From: Alphaproteobacteria bacterium
GTDB taxonomy: Bacteria; Pseudomonadota; Alphaproteobacteria; RF32; CAG-239
Assembly: GCA_015062235.1 (NCBI GenBank)
Contig: SUUZ01000001.1
Location: 186,001-250,000, forward strand
Direction: 5' to 3'
DNA: 64,000 nucleotides
Shown piece by piece: positions 18,133-27,444 of the stretch. Each line of letters opens with the position of its first letter. Positions within the stretch are counted from its first letter, which is position 1. The notes under the pieces were generated by a model that searched no databases, was not told the origin of the DNA, and saw only the letters and a program-made list of their open reading frames with translations. Both the position numbers and the translations under genes were made by a program.

Positions 18133-19133
18133 TCCTTTTCTTGTCTTGCAATTTCCTGCATTCTGAACAATTTAACTTTTTCAAGCTGTTGTTTTTTTAT
18201 ATATTTTAAATATCCTTCATAACTAAATAACACTATTGCAGAAAGAACTAAAGGCATTAGATAGTATATTACTCTATATGCTAACAAAGCACCAAATAAC
18301 AATACTTGATTATGCTCTCCAGGGATAATATACATAAATAATCCCTCAAAAACCCCCAAACCACCAGGAACTTGGCTAAACACGCCTAACACTTGGGCGA
18401 TAATAAATACCCCCATAAATGTTTCAAAAGGAATTTCAACAAATGGTATTAAAGAAAAATACAAAACCAGCGATGCCATAACAATATCAACAGCACCTAT
18501 AATCATCTGAGCCAATGCCATTTTAAAACTCGGCATATCTAATTCAACATCTTTAATTTTAAGAGGTTTTTTATACCAAATACTAAGAGCAAAATATCCT
18601 AACAACCCAATAACGGAGCAAATTGTTACAATTTGAGTTGTGAGCTTCGAAACAGAACCAGCACCAAAAGCATGATTAGGAGTAATTAAATAACCAACAA
18701 TAATTAAAAAGAAACAAGCCACTAAATAAGTAAAACCAGAAAACGTAACCATCCTTACAATTTCTGTTCCTCTAAAACGCCAACGAGTATAAAGACGATA
18801 ACGAATAGTACCACCAGAAACAATAGCGTGCCCCGCATTATTACTTACTGAAAAACCAATAATCCCAGCAAATATCCACTTCCATATAGCCAACTTACGT
18901 CCAATATAACGTAAAGCTAAATAATCATAAGATGACAACGCAACATAACCAAAAAATGAAGCCAAACACGCTAACCACAAATTTTTTGTAGGAATTGAAA
19001 ATACTGCATTTTTTATATCGTCTAAACTATATTTAGATAATTGATTATACAAAACATACGCAGCTACGGCAAAAAAGAACAAACCTGCCCATGATATAGC
19101 CTTTTTAAAAACTCTTTTAGCCTGAAATGACAT
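18117..19133 (-). CDS. UPF0104 / lysylphosphatidylglycerol synthase transmembrane-region-like protein
   Basis: 338 residues, integral membrane protein with about eight helices. Conserved elements seen: SSYDYLALRYIG after the second helix, SNNAGHAIVSGGTIRYRLY, and the QVPGGLGVFEGLF loop with a preceding FSQ, all marks of the family that forms the membrane half of MprF-like enzymes. The catalytic acyltransferase half of MprF is absent, so this is a stand-alone flippase-like or transporter-like member (YbhN-type). Lipid substrate unknown. A coiled, charged tail (QQLEKVKLFRMQEIARQEK) faces the cytoplasm. Confidence 0.82.
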   Translation of the reverse strand: MSFQAKRVFKKAISWAGLFFFAVAAYVLYNQLSKYSLDDIKNAVFSIPTKNLWLACLASFFGYVALSSYDYLALRYIGRKLAIWKWIFAGIIGFSVSNNAGHAIVSGGTIRYRLYTRWRFRGTEIVRMVTFSGFTYLVACFFLIIVGYLITPNHAFGAGSVSKLTTQIVTICSVIGLLGYFALSIWYKKPLKIKDVELDMPSFKMALAQMIIGAVDIVMASLVLYFSLIPFVEIPFETFMGVFIIAQVLGVFSQVPGGLGVFEGLFMYIIPGEHNQVLLFGALLAYRVIYYLMPLVLSAIVLFSYEGYLKYIKKQQLEKVKLFRMQEIARQEKEKTAV

Positions 19134-19301
19134 CTTGCTTCCTTATCTGTTCTATCCTTTACTATTCAGAATAGTAATACTATTTCAACAAAATTACTTA
19201 TTTAACTCTAATATTAAATAACATCAAATTTATTAAAAATAAGTAACAATTTTATATTGCCAAAAATTTTTATTAGTATTAGAAAGGTAGTAGTTTCTTA
19301 T

Positions 19302-19375
19302 GCAGGTATAATTCAATGGTAGAATGTGAGCTTCCCAAGCTTAATATGCGGGTTCGATTCCCGTTACCTGCTCCA
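19302..19375 (+). tRNA. tRNA-Gly (anticodon CCC)
   Basis: 74-base cloverleaf: acceptor GCAGGTA/TACCTGC, D-arm with AATGGTA, anticodon stem TGAGC/GCTTA around loop TTCCCAA giving anticodon CCC, T-arm GGTTCGATTCC, discriminator T and encoded CCA. Confidence 0.93.
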
Positions 19376-19488
19376 AAATTTTCTTTTAACTATCCTCTTT
19401 CCCCTGTTTTAAGCTTAAAATTAGTTACCAAAAAGCAATATTATTCAAAGTAAACATTTACTTAGCACATAAAATCATACATACAACA

Positions 19489-19512
19489 AAACCCTTGATT
19501 TCTCAAGGGTTT
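19489..19512 (-). terminator. Terminator after tRNA-Phe
   Basis: AAACCCTTGA pairs with TCAAGGGTTT around a 4-base loop, just beyond the tRNA-Phe 3' end on the minus strand. The following U tract is interrupted (TTTTGTTGT). Confidence 0.7.
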
Positions 19513-19516
19513 GAAA

Positions 19517-19592
<76 letters not shown>

Positions 19593-19619
19593 ATCAACAA
19601 ATCGTCAGCAGACAAAGAG

Positions 19620-19648
19620 CTTATAAAACAAAAAAAATTGCTTGTCTA
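19620..19648 (-). promoter_or_regulatory. Predicted sigma-70 promoter of tRNA-Phe
   Basis: Minus-strand hexamers TAGACA and TATAAG are separated by exactly 17 bases, ending about 27 bases before the tRNA 5' end. Confidence 0.5.
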
Positions 19649-19742
19649 GTAAAATTTTACGCATATTGATTATTTTTTTAATTTTATTAAATCTTTCAAA
19701 GATATACTCAAATTAAAACACCAATTTTATAGGGAACAAATC

Positions 19743-20201
19743 ATGTCTTCAATATCCTATAACTCACCAATAGGCAAATTACTCATAACTGAAGAAAATG
19801 GAGCTATCACAAATATTTTTTTCGATTCTTCTCCTATCTGCACTGTACCAAAACAACCAACACCTCTACTTGAAAAAACCATTATCCAATTAGATGAGTA
19901 TTTTCAAGGAAATCGTAAACAATTTGATATTCCTCTTTCACCTAAAGGTACACCTTTTCAACAAAAAGTCTGGTCAGCTCTTCTAACAATTCCTTATGGT
20001 AAAACTGTAAACTATGCTGAATTATCTCAACAAATAGATAACCCCAAAGCTTATAGAGCTGTAGGACAAGCTAATAATAAAAATCCTATAATAATTGTCA
20101 TACCCTGCCATCGTGTTATTGCTAAAAATGGTTCTCTAACAGGATACTCTGAAGGAATAGATATAAAAAACAAGCTATTAAAACTAGAAAAAATTATTTA
20201 A
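19743..20201 (+). CDS. ogt: Methylated-DNA--protein-cysteine methyltransferase
   Basis: 152 residues; transfers the methyl group from O6-methylguanine (and O4-methylthymine) to its own Cys in a suicide repair reaction. The active site PCHRV contains acceptor Cys122, preceded by the helix-turn-helix region with AYRAVGQANNKNP (Arg finger) and followed by GYS. The N-terminal domain is short, as in Ogt rather than the Ada fusion. It is convergent with the serine recombinase gene, with only 8 bp between the two stops. Confidence 0.95.
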   Translation: MSSISYNSPIGKLLITEENGAITNIFFDSSPICTVPKQPTPLLEKTIIQLDEYFQGNRKQFDIPLSPKGTPFQQKVWSALLTIPYGKTVNYAELSQQIDNPKAYRAVGQANNKNPIIIVIPCHRVIAKNGSLTGYSEGIDIKNKLLKLEKII

Positions 20202-20209
20202 AAATAATA

Positions 20210-20797
20210 CTAACTTGTTTCTTTTATATATCGATGAAGTGTCTGCCAAGTACAGCCCATAATTCTAGCAATTTCGGCTTTAGAAACCTTTTTCTCTAAA
20301 AGCTCCTTTATTTTTTTATGCCTTTTCCTCAATTTTTTATACGACACCCCTAAAGGTCGACCTAAATGCTTTCCTTCATCTTTAAGACGCTGTAAAGAAT
20401 TCCTTGTTCTCTCTGAAATAAGCTGACGCTCTATCTCTGAAGCTAAACCAAAAGCAAATGCTAATACTTTTGATTGAATATCAGCACCTAAACGATAATT
20501 TTCTTTCAGTGTCCAAATCTGGCATTCTTTTTCCAAACATTGTTGTAATATTCCCATAATTTCAAGTAAATTACGTCCTAATCTACTAAGTTCTGAAGCA
20601 ATTAAAATATCTCCTTTATTTAACTTTTTTAATATCTTACTTAATTTTCTATCAGCTAAAATTTTTCGTGAAGAAATAGTCTCTTCCACCCATTTATCTA
20701 TATTAATCTTGTTTCTCTCTGCAAATTTTAAAATCTCATGTTTTTGATTACACACCTGCTGATGAGTAGTGCTTATTCTACAATATCCATATATCAT
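20210..20797 (-). CDS. Serine recombinase, resolvase/invertase family, apparently intact
   Basis: 195-residue small serine recombinase. The N-terminal catalytic domain begins IYGYCRISTTHQQ with nucleophile Ser9 and contains ASELSRLGRNLLE, the Arg-containing active-site helix. The long E-helix (ADIQSKVLAFAFGLASEIERQ) leads to a short helix-turn-helix domain at about 150-190 (SKAEIARIMGCTWQTLHRYI). Size and sequence style resemble invertases such as Bacteroides Mpi. A perfect inverted repeat lies 9 bp upstream of the ATG. A second, truncated copy of this gene, roughly 80 percent identical over its C-terminal half, lies at 43484-43791. Whether it resolves, inverts or regulates is not shown by the sequence. 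Confidence 0.88.
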   Translation of the reverse strand: MIYGYCRISTTHQQVCNQKHEILKFAERNKINIDKWVEETISSRKILADRKLSKILKKLNKGDILIASELSRLGRNLLEIMGILQQCLEKECQIWTLKENYRLGADIQSKVLAFAFGLASEIERQLISERTRNSLQRLKDEGKHLGRPLGVSYKKLRKRHKKIKELLEKKVSKAEIARIMGCTWQTLHRYIKETS

Positions 20798-20805
20798 AAC
20801 AAATC

Positions 20806-20835
20806 CCTATAAATAGTTATATATCTATTTATAGG
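20806..20835. repeat. Perfect 11-bp inverted repeat in front of the serine recombinase
   Basis: CCTATAAATAG, an 8-base AT-only spacer, then CTATTTATAGG. The two arms are exact reverse complements. Position just upstream of the recombinase start suits either a recombination crossover/accessory site or an operator for self-repression. Confidence 0.75.
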
Positions 20836-20931
20836 TTCTATCGAAAAAAATATTGAAATAAACCGAATACATTAAACATAAAATCTAATGTTTTCTATTT
20901 AATCTACAATATAATTTTGCTGAAAATTAAT

Positions 20932-22506
20932 TTATTCTTTAACTTTTGCAAATTTTATCTTAGGAAAATCTTCTTGTGCTTTATTTAAGTGCCAAGCATT
21001 ACGCGCCAAAAATACTAAAGCTCCATCATTATCTTCAGCAATATTTAACCTATTTGCATCAATAAATTTATTCAAATCCCTACTATCTTCAGCTGAAACC
21101 CAACGCGCAGTAAAATATTGTGTTGGTTCAAACATAACTGGCAAACCAAATTCATTTTTAATACGATCAGCCATAACTTCAAATTGCAAAACACCAACTA
21201 CACCAACAATCCACTCTGCACCAACCACTGGCTTAAAAATACTTGCCCCACCTTCTTCTGCAATTTGTCTTAAAGCATCACCCAAATGCTTAGACTTTAA
21301 AGGATCTAAAGCTCTAGCTGATTTTAGTAATTCAGGTGCAAATGAAGGAATCCCTGTAAACGTTATCTTTTCCCCTTCGGTCAAAGTATCTCCGATTCTA
21401 AGTTGTCCATGATTCGGAATTCCTATAATATCTCCAGAATATGCATCTTCAGCTAGTTCTCGCTCTTGAGCTAAAAACATTACTGGCGTTGGAACCTTAA
21501 TTCCTTTACCTGTTCTAACTTGATGTAATGTCATACCTCGCTTAAAATGTCCCGAACAAATTCGCATAAAAGCGATTCTATCACGATGCTTTGGATCCAT
21601 ATTAGCCTGAATTTTAAATATAAAACCACTAACCTTAGTTTCATCAGCCTTAACATCTCGCTCAACTGCTGGATGTGAACAAGGAGTTGGAGCAAAAGAA
21701 TGCAATCCTTCCAAAACTTCCCGTACACCAAAGTTGTTAATAGCACTTCCAAAAAATACTGGCGTCAAAGTACCAGCCAAATAAGCATCTAAATCAAATT
21801 TAGGACAAAGTTCGCTAATCATCATAACATCTTCACGCAACTTTTCAACCTGATGCGCTGGTAACAATTCATCTAACTTTGGATCATCAAGCCCACTACA
21901 TGTTTCAATTACACTATTAACTGTTGACTTGTCTCCTGATTTATTCATCAAAATCATACGATTATTCAAAATATCATAACACCCCTTAAAATCCTTACCT
22001 GATCCTACAGGCCAACTTGCAGGTGTAACATCTAACGCTAGCGTTCGTTCAATTTCATCTAACAAAGCAAACGGATCTTGCCCCTCTCGATCTAATTTAT
22101 TGATAAACGTTAAAATAGGAACATCACGTAAACGACAAACTTCAAACAATTTTTTAGTTTGGGTCTCAATACCTTTTGCCGAATCAAGAACCATAACTGC
22201 AGAATCAACGGCTGTCAAAACACGATATGTATCTTCTGAAAAATCTTCATGCCCTGGCGTATCTAAAAGATTAAATGTAATATTATCATACTCAAAAGTC
22301 ATAACAGATGATGCAACAGAAATTCCACGTTCTTGCTCAACCTTCATCCAATCAGAATGAGCTCGTCTACTTTCTCCTCTAGCTTTTACAGCACCTGCTT
22401 GTTGAATAGCACCTCCAAATAACAACAACTTTTCTGTCAAAGTTGTCTTACCAGCATCTGGGTGCGAAATAATTGCAAACGTTTTACGTGGATTAACCTT
22501 TGTCAT
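20932..22506 (-). CDS. prfC: Peptide chain release factor 3
   Basis: 524-residue translational GTPase that removes RF1/RF2 from the ribosome after termination. G1 is SHPDAGKTT, the switch region has RGISVASSVM, G3 is DTPGHEDFS and G4 is NKLD. The later VLQFEVMADRIKNEFG segment is typical of RF3 rather than EF-G, and domains IV and V of EF-G are missing, as expected. Length matches the family. Single gene on the minus strand. Confidence 0.97.
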   Translation of the reverse strand: MTKVNPRKTFAIISHPDAGKTTLTEKLLLFGGAIQQAGAVKARGESRRAHSDWMKVEQERGISVASSVMTFEYDNITFNLLDTPGHEDFSEDTYRVLTAVDSAVMVLDSAKGIETQTKKLFEVCRLRDVPILTFINKLDREGQDPFALLDEIERTLALDVTPASWPVGSGKDFKGCYDILNNRMILMNKSGDKSTVNSVIETCSGLDDPKLDELLPAHQVEKLREDVMMISELCPKFDLDAYLAGTLTPVFFGSAINNFGVREVLEGLHSFAPTPCSHPAVERDVKADETKVSGFIFKIQANMDPKHRDRIAFMRICSGHFKRGMTLHQVRTGKGIKVPTPVMFLAQERELAEDAYSGDIIGIPNHGQLRIGDTLTEGEKITFTGIPSFAPELLKSARALDPLKSKHLGDALRQIAEEGGASIFKPVVGAEWIVGVVGVLQFEVMADRIKNEFGLPVMFEPTQYFTARWVSAEDSRDLNKFIDANRLNIAEDNDGALVFLARNAWHLNKAQEDFPKIKFAKVKE

Positions 22507-22572
22507 TTTCTAATTCCTTAACAATCAATTGCCTTATCAGTAACAACTATCCAAGCATAAGTCAAGCAAAAG

Positions 22573-22608
22573 AAAAGCTCCTCAACCTTCAAGTTTAGGA
22601 GCTTTTTC
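22573..22608 (-). terminator. Terminator after the parvulin gene
   Basis: AAAAGCTCCT pairs with AGGAGCTTTT, with additional imperfect inner pairing, and an extended T run on the minus strand. Confidence 0.8.
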
Positions 22609-22623
22609 TATTAAAGATTACAG

Positions 22624-23436
22624 TTATTCACCAATTTTATTACCTTCAGCATCATATTTCACTACTGTAGCACTACTTTGCAAAGATTTAATAATATCTC
22701 CCATTGTTTTTTGTGCCAACATGGCCTTTAGCTGAGGTTCAATTCTTTCCAATGGCTGAGGTTTAGCATCTCTAATATCCTCAACCAAAATAACATGATA
22801 ACCAAATTGGGTTTTTACAGGTGTTTTAGTATACTGCCCTTTTTTCAAACTAAACGCTGCTTCTGCAAATTCTGGCACCATCATATCTTTAGTAAAATAA
22901 CCAAGTTCTGCAGGTTCTTTTGAATATTCCTTAGCTAATTTATCAAAACCACCTTCTTTTTGAAATTTAGCAATAACTTCTTTAGCTGTAGCTTCATTTT
23001 TAACCAATATATGCTTAGCTTTAACCTCTTTTTCACCCTTAAAAGTATTTTTATAATCATCATAAAGTTTTTTAACAGCTTTATCATCTACTTTAGCTCT
23101 TACTTTTTTCTCTAAATAAATCTTGCGAGCTAATTCTTCTTTCAAACCTTTAAGTTGCTGTTTATATTCTGGTGTATCTTCAATTTTTTCTTTAGCAGCA
23201 GCCTGATAAACAATCTCGCCATCAACAAAAATATCTAATGTCTTAGCATAAAAATCATCAAATGACGTTTTTTCTTTAACAGCAGGATTCGCATCATAAG
23301 CAACCTTGATATCTGCAACATTAATATTTTTACCATTAACAACTGCCGCTACACCATCTTTACCTGCAGCCAAAGCATTTGCAACTTGCAAAGTTGCCAA
23401 ACCCATAACTACATAAGCCAAATATTTTTTATTCAT
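22624..23436 (-). CDS. Exported parvulin-type peptidyl-prolyl isomerase
   Basis: 270 residues from the ATG at 23436; AGGAGA lies 7 bp upstream, whereas a GTG two codons earlier would be too close to it. Signal peptide ends near ANALAAG. A SurA-like N-terminal helical segment (about 25-130) is followed by a parvulin domain (about 140-240) with VKAKHILVKNEATA, ELGYFTKDMMVPEFAEAAF, and TQFGYHVILVED. It resembles PrsA/SurA/PpiC-type periplasmic folding factors. Divergent from secA, so the two may share an intergenic promoter region. Confidence 0.9.
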   Translation of the reverse strand: MNKKYLAYVVMGLATLQVANALAAGKDGVAAVVNGKNINVADIKVAYDANPAVKEKTSFDDFYAKTLDIFVDGEIVYQAAAKEKIEDTPEYKQQLKGLKEELARKIYLEKKVRAKVDDKAVKKLYDDYKNTFKGEKEVKAKHILVKNEATAKEVIAKFQKEGGFDKLAKEYSKEPAELGYFTKDMMVPEFAEAAFSLKKGQYTKTPVKTQFGYHVILVEDIRDAKPQPLERIEPQLKAMLAQKTMGDIIKSLQSSATVVKYDAEGNKIGE

Positions 23437-23620
23437 TATCACTTCTCCTAAAACAAAAAAACTTATTCAAAAGTTATATAATAAATTGATTAAAATTTCC
23501 AAGATATTTTTTTATCAAGTTTATAACTTGGTACAACTCTTGACTCTACTAAATTAAAACACTAAGTATAGAATGTTAAACTATTGAATATAAAACTTAT
23601 AACCCAAGGATAATTAAATT

Positions 23621-26347
23621 ATGATAGGTAGTCTCGCTCGTAAGATTTTTGGTTCTGCAAATGATCGCTATATAAAAAAGCAACACAAAATTATTGAGAA
23701 GATAAACTCTCTTGAGCCAGAAATAGCAAAACTGAGTAATGACGAACTTCGTGCGAAAACCGATGAGTTTAGAAATCGTCTTACTCAAGGTGAAAACCTT
23801 GATGACCTTTTACCTGAAGCTTTTGCAACAGTTCGCGAAGCTGCTAAACGTACTCTTGGTCAACGACACTATGATGTTCAGCTCATCGGCGGTATTGTTT
23901 TACATCACGGTCAAATTGCCGAAATGAAAACTGGTGAAGGAAAAACCCTCGTAGCAACACTTGCAGCCTATCTAAATGCTCTATCTGGTAAGGGTGTTCA
24001 TATTGTTACTGTAAACGATTACCTTGCTAAACGTGATGCAGAATGGATGGGACAAGTTTATCGTTTCCTTGGTTTAACTGTAGATTATATAATCCACGAA
24101 AAAGATGACGAAGCTCGTCGTGCAGCTTATAACTCTGATATTTTATATGGAACAAACAACGAATTAGGCTTTGACTATCTACGTGACAACATGAAGTTCC
24201 GTCGCTCTGATATGGTTCAACGTCCCTTCAATTATGCCATAGTTGACGAGGTTGATTCTATTTTAATTGATGAAGCTAGAACTCCTCTAATTATTTCTGG
24301 TGCTGCCGAAGATAGTTCTGAAAAATATATTCTAGTAAACAGAATAATTCCCCGCCTAAGCAACGATGATTACGAAAAAGATGAAAAAGCCCGCCAAGTT
24401 ACTTTAACTGAAAAAGGAATGGTTCATGTTGAAGAACTACTTAAAGAAGTAGGCTTAATCAATGAAGGTGGATTATACGATTTAGCTAACGTAAGTTTGG
24501 TTCATCATGTAAATCAAGCACTTCGTGCTCACAAAATGCACACCCGTGATGTTGACTACATAGTCAAAGATGGCAAAGTTATGATTATTGATGAATTTAC
24601 TGGTCGAATGATGGAGGGACGACGTTATTCTGATGGTTTACACCAAGCCATTGAAGCTAAAGAAGGAGTCAATATTCAATCTGAAAATCAAACTCTTGCT
24701 TCAATAACTTTCCAAAATTATTTCCGCCTCTATCCCAAACTTTCTGGTATGACTGGCACAGCTATGACTGAAGAAGCCGAATTTAACGATATTTATAACT
24801 TGAGCTGTGTTGAAATACCAACCAATCGTCCTGTTCAACGTGAAGATCTGCACGATGAAATATATCGCACTGAAAAAGAAAAGTTTAATGCCATTATTAA
24901 AACTATTGAAGAATGTCATAAAAAAGGACAACCAGTTTTAGTTGGTACTGCATCCATTGAAAAATCCGAACTAGTAGCTGACTTACTAGCAAAAAATACC
25001 AATCTAAAATTTGAAGTATTAAATGCCCGCCACCACGAGCGCGAAGCCTATATTGTCGCTCAAGCAGGTGTTTCTGGAGCTATAACTATTGCCACCAATA
25101 TGGCTGGTCGTGGTACCGATATCCAACTTGGCGGTAATGTAGATATGCGTGTTAAAGAAGCTCTCAAAGGTGATGAAACCGAAGAACAAATAGCCCTTTT
25201 ACGCCAAAAAATAAAACAAGAAGTTGAAGCCGATAAAGAAAAAGTAAAAGCAGCAGGTGGTCTTTATATTTTAGGTACAGAACGTCATGAAAGTCGCCGT
25301 ATTGATAACCAATTACGTGGACGTTCTGGTCGTCAAGGAGACCCTGGAACTTCAAAGTTCTTCTTATCATTAGAAGACGACTTAATGCGTATTTTTGGTT
25401 CTGAACGTATGAGTATCATGCTACAACGACTTGGGCTCCCTGAAGGTGAAGCGTTAGTTCATCCTTGGATTAGTAAAGCCTTAGAAAAAGCACAACAAAA
25501 AGTAGAAGAACGCAACTTTGATATTCGTAAAAACTTGCTTAAATATGACAATGTCATGAATGAGCAACGCAAAGTAATCTACGAACAGCGCAAAGAACTC
25601 ATGGAAGCCGAAGAAGTATCTGATACTGTACTGGATATGTGTCATGAGCAAATCCGTAATACTATTTATAAAGATGTTGCTTATGGTTCATCGCCAAAAG
25701 AATGGAACAATGAAGTTATCAAACAAGATCTTGCTCGTCTAACAGGGGTGTTGCTTCCTTTAGAAGAATGGATTAATGAACCAGAAATGGATGCTGAAAA
25801 ACTAACCGAAAAAGTTATTGATGCTATAGATACACACCAACAGGCAAAAAATGCTAATGTTCCAACAGAAATTATCAAAATGGTTGAAAAATCTATTTTG
25901 TTACAAGAGCTTGATGCGTTATGGAAAGATCACATTGCAACTCTTGATTATATGCGACATACAATAGTATTACGTGCTTACGGACAAAAAGATCCTCTCA
26001 ATGAGTATAAAAAAGAGGCATTTAATCTATTTTCTGAAATGTTAAATCAGTTAGGTGAAAAGGTTGCCTTTATTCTTATGCGCACAATGATTCAGCAAAA
26101 CTCTGCCGAAAGTTTAGAAGAAAAAAATTCTCGTCAAACTAAAATGCAAGCTGTTCATGAAAGCCCTATCAATCTACTATCTGGAAAAAAAGAAACACCT
26201 ACAGAAGTAGAAAAACAAACGCCTTTTGTTTACAATAGGCAAGAAATTGATCCTAATGATCCAAACACTTGGGGCAAAGTTGCTCGCAATGATTTATGTC
26301 CTTGTGGCAGTGGCAAAAAATACAAACATTGTCATGGTCAGATATAA
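23621..26347 (+). CDS. secA: Protein translocase motor subunit SecA
   Basis: 908 residues, full length. Walker A is MKTGEGKT, with [19 protein letters not shown], the preprotein-crosslinking region containing [17 protein letters not shown]-type NBD2 motifs, and [10 protein letters not shown] with [12 protein letters not shown] in the second motor domain. The C-terminus carries the zinc-binding tail [14 protein letters not shown] that contacts SecB and lipids. AAGGAT precedes the start. A strong hairpin terminator follows directly. Confidence 0.98.
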   Translation: MIGSLARKIFGSANDRYIKKQHKIIEKINSLEPEIAKLSNDELRAKTDEFRNRLTQGENLDDLLPEAFATVREAAKRTLGQRHYDVQLIGGIVLHHGQIAEMKTGEGKTLVATLAAYLNALSGKGVHIVTVNDYLAKRDAEWMGQVYRFLGLTVDYIIHEKDDEARRAAYNSDILYGTNNELGFDYLRDNMKFRRSDMVQRPFNYAIVDEVDSILIDEARTPLIISGAAEDSSEKYILVNRIIPRLSNDDYEKDEKARQVTLTEKGMVHVEELLKEVGLINEGGLYDLANVSLVHHVNQALRAHKMHTRDVDYIVKDGKVMIIDEFTGRMMEGRRYSDGLHQAIEAKEGVNIQSENQTLASITFQNYFRLYPKLSGMTGTAMTEEAEFNDIYNLSCVEIPTNRPVQREDLHDEIYRTEKEKFNAIIKTIEECHKKGQPVLVGTASIEKSELVADLLAKNTNLKFEVLNARHHEREAYIVAQAGVSGAITIATNMAGRGTDIQLGGNVDMRVKEALKGDETEEQIALLRQKIKQEVEADKEKVKAAGGLYILGTERHESRRIDNQLRGRSGRQGDPGTSKFFLSLEDDLMRIFGSERMSIMLQRLGLPEGEALVHPWISKALEKAQQKVEERNFDIRKNLLKYDNVMNEQRKVIYEQRKELMEAEEVSDTVLDMCHEQIRNTIYKDVAYGSSPKEWNNEVIKQDLARLTGVLLPLEEWINEPEMDAEKLTEKVIDAIDTHQQAKNANVPTEIIKMVEKSILLQELDALWKDHIATLDYMRHTIVLRAYGQKDPLNEYKKEAFNLFSEMLNQLGEKVAFILMRTMIQQNSAESLEEKNSRQTKMQAVHESPINLLSGKKETPTEVEKQTPFVYNRQEIDPNDPNTWGKVARNDLCPCGSGKKYKHCHGQI

Positions 26348-26376
26348 AAAAGGGCTCATTTGAGCCCTTTTTTATA
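26346..26376. terminator. Bidirectional rho-independent terminator
   Basis: AAAAAAGGGCTCA pairs perfectly with TGAGCCCTTTTTT around two bases; located between convergent secA and the small exported protein gene. Confidence 0.92.
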
Positions 26377-26390
26377 TCTTTAATAGCAAA

Positions 26391-26726
26391 TTAATATCCT
26401 GCAGCAGCCTTCAAAGACTTTAACTGTTCGGTCAGTTTTTCGATACTTGCTTTAGCATCTGCAATTGCCTTTACAGTACCCTCTGAAGAGGCATTATCCG
26501 AAGCTTGCCATTTAGCAATCTTATCCTTCAATTCAGCAATTTTTTCTTCAATTTTATTTTGAGCTTCTTCATTTTTAGCATCTTTTTTAGCTTGAGCTTC
26601 TTCAATTTTTGCTGAAGCTTTATCAGCAGCTGACTGAACTTTATTTGCCATTGATGCCAAATCAAAAGCATTAGCATTAGAAGCCATCAAAGTAATAGCC
26701 AAAAGAGCAATAAACTTTTTCATCAT
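26391..26726 (-). CDS. Small exported Lys/Glu/Ala-rich coiled-coil protein
   Basis: 111 residues. A signal peptide (about 1-20, ending SNANAF) precedes a mature part made almost entirely of charged helix: EEAQAKKDAKNEEAQNKI and EKIAELKDKIAKWQ show heptad-like spacing. No catalytic motif or Cys is present. AGGAGA lies a few bases before the tandem ATGATG start. Probably a periplasmic structural or lipoprotein-like helical protein; the family is not recognised. Confidence 0.65.
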   Translation of the reverse strand: MMKKFIALLAITLMASNANAFDLASMANKVQSAADKASAKIEEAQAKKDAKNEEAQNKIEEKIAELKDKIAKWQASDNASSEGTVKAIADAKASIEKLTEQLKSLKAAAGY

Positions 26727-26812
26727 TAATTCTCCTAAAAAAATAATTAAGACAAACTAACTATAAAACTTAGACAAACTATATCGCAACATAAAACATT
26801 TTTTTGCACAAA

Positions 26813-26842
26813 AAAAGCATGTCCCTTTCAAAAGGGACACAC
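26813..26842 (-). terminator. Terminator after the flotillin-like remnant
   Basis: GTCCCTTT and AAAGGGAC pair around a short loop; on the minus strand the stem is followed by ATGC and seven Ts. Confidence 0.75.
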
Positions 26843-26865
26843 TTAATAAAGTTTAGTTAATTAGA

Positions 26866-27117
26866 TTAGCCCAACTTAACGCCAAGCTTTTCCAACAACG
26901 CTTTACCTGCATCGGTTGCAGCAAAAGCCTCGAGAGCACCTGCGATGTTGCTTCCACCTTTAGGAGTAAGCACATCAAGAGCAGAGTTAAGACCTTCAGC
27001 AACGTTTCCAGCATTAGCAATAATCTTGATATTGCTACCGTTGATATTCCTAGCCTGCTCAAGACCAACCTTTTCAGTTGCCTAGACCTTACGGATCTCA
27101 ATGAGATATTGTACCAT
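26866..27117 (-). pseudogene. C-terminal remnant of a flotillin/SPFH-like gene
   Basis: On the minus strand an ATG at 27117 opens a frame that meets TAG at codon 12 (27082-27084) and then continues for about 70 codons. That part reads TEKVGLEQARNI, NIKIIANAGNVAEGLNSALD, TPKGGSNIAGALEAFA and KALLEKLGVKLG, resembling the C-terminal tail of flotillin/SPFH proteins. The large N-terminal SPFH domain is missing. Codons are somewhat richer in G and C than the neighbours'. A terminator still follows the stop. This looks like the surviving 3' end of a deleted gene; the family call is from memory of tail sequences. Confidence 0.5.
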
Positions 27118-27361
27118 ATTTTTCAATGTATTGCAATTTTTTAATTTAACGCAAAAACAACGTGTTGACAGAAACAGAGACTATTGAAATTAAATGTACC
27201 TTTAATTTCAATATTTTTTTAATCTACTGATAAATCAGATCTTATATTTAAATATTTTACTCTTTCATTTTTTGCCTAAAAAAATCTCTAAAAAACCTAA
27301 TTTTTTACTGGATTTTTAATATCTCAAATGCTATAAAGCGCTATAGAATTTGATTCTGTTT

Positions 27362-27420
27362 TATAATGGCCGGAAGATTAGGCATTAAATCGTCTAATTT
27401 GAGGGCCTCTTTTATTTTGT
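27362..27420 (+). promoter_or_regulatory. Leader of the PFOR gene: -10 box and attenuator-like hairpin
   Basis: A consensus TATAAT at 27362-27367 is followed by a hairpin: GGCC (27368-27371) with AGATTAG pairs with CTAATTT and GGCC (27404-27407), and a T-rich tract follows to 27420. No convincing -35 hexamer is seen. The rest of the 327-base gap from 27118 is AT-rich with no gene visible. Confidence 0.4.
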
Positions 27421-27430
27421 TAACGTTAAC
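27419..27430. promoter_or_regulatory. 12-bp perfect palindrome before the PFOR start
   Basis: GTTAACGTTAAC is its own reverse complement, 14 bases upstream of the PFOR start codon and just before its ribosome binding site. Possible operator or simply a chance palindrome. Confidence 0.35.
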
Positions 27431-27444
27431 TTTAAGGATGAAAT

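Noticed and set aside
26853..27101. Leucine-rich minus-strand reading frame
   Set aside because: Out-of-frame reading of the flotillin-like remnant; low-complexity composition and no ribosome binding site.
27331..27346. CTATA-AAGCGC-TATAG imperfect palindrome upstream of PFOR
   Set aside because: Short and AT-rich; expected by chance and not positioned with a clear promoter.
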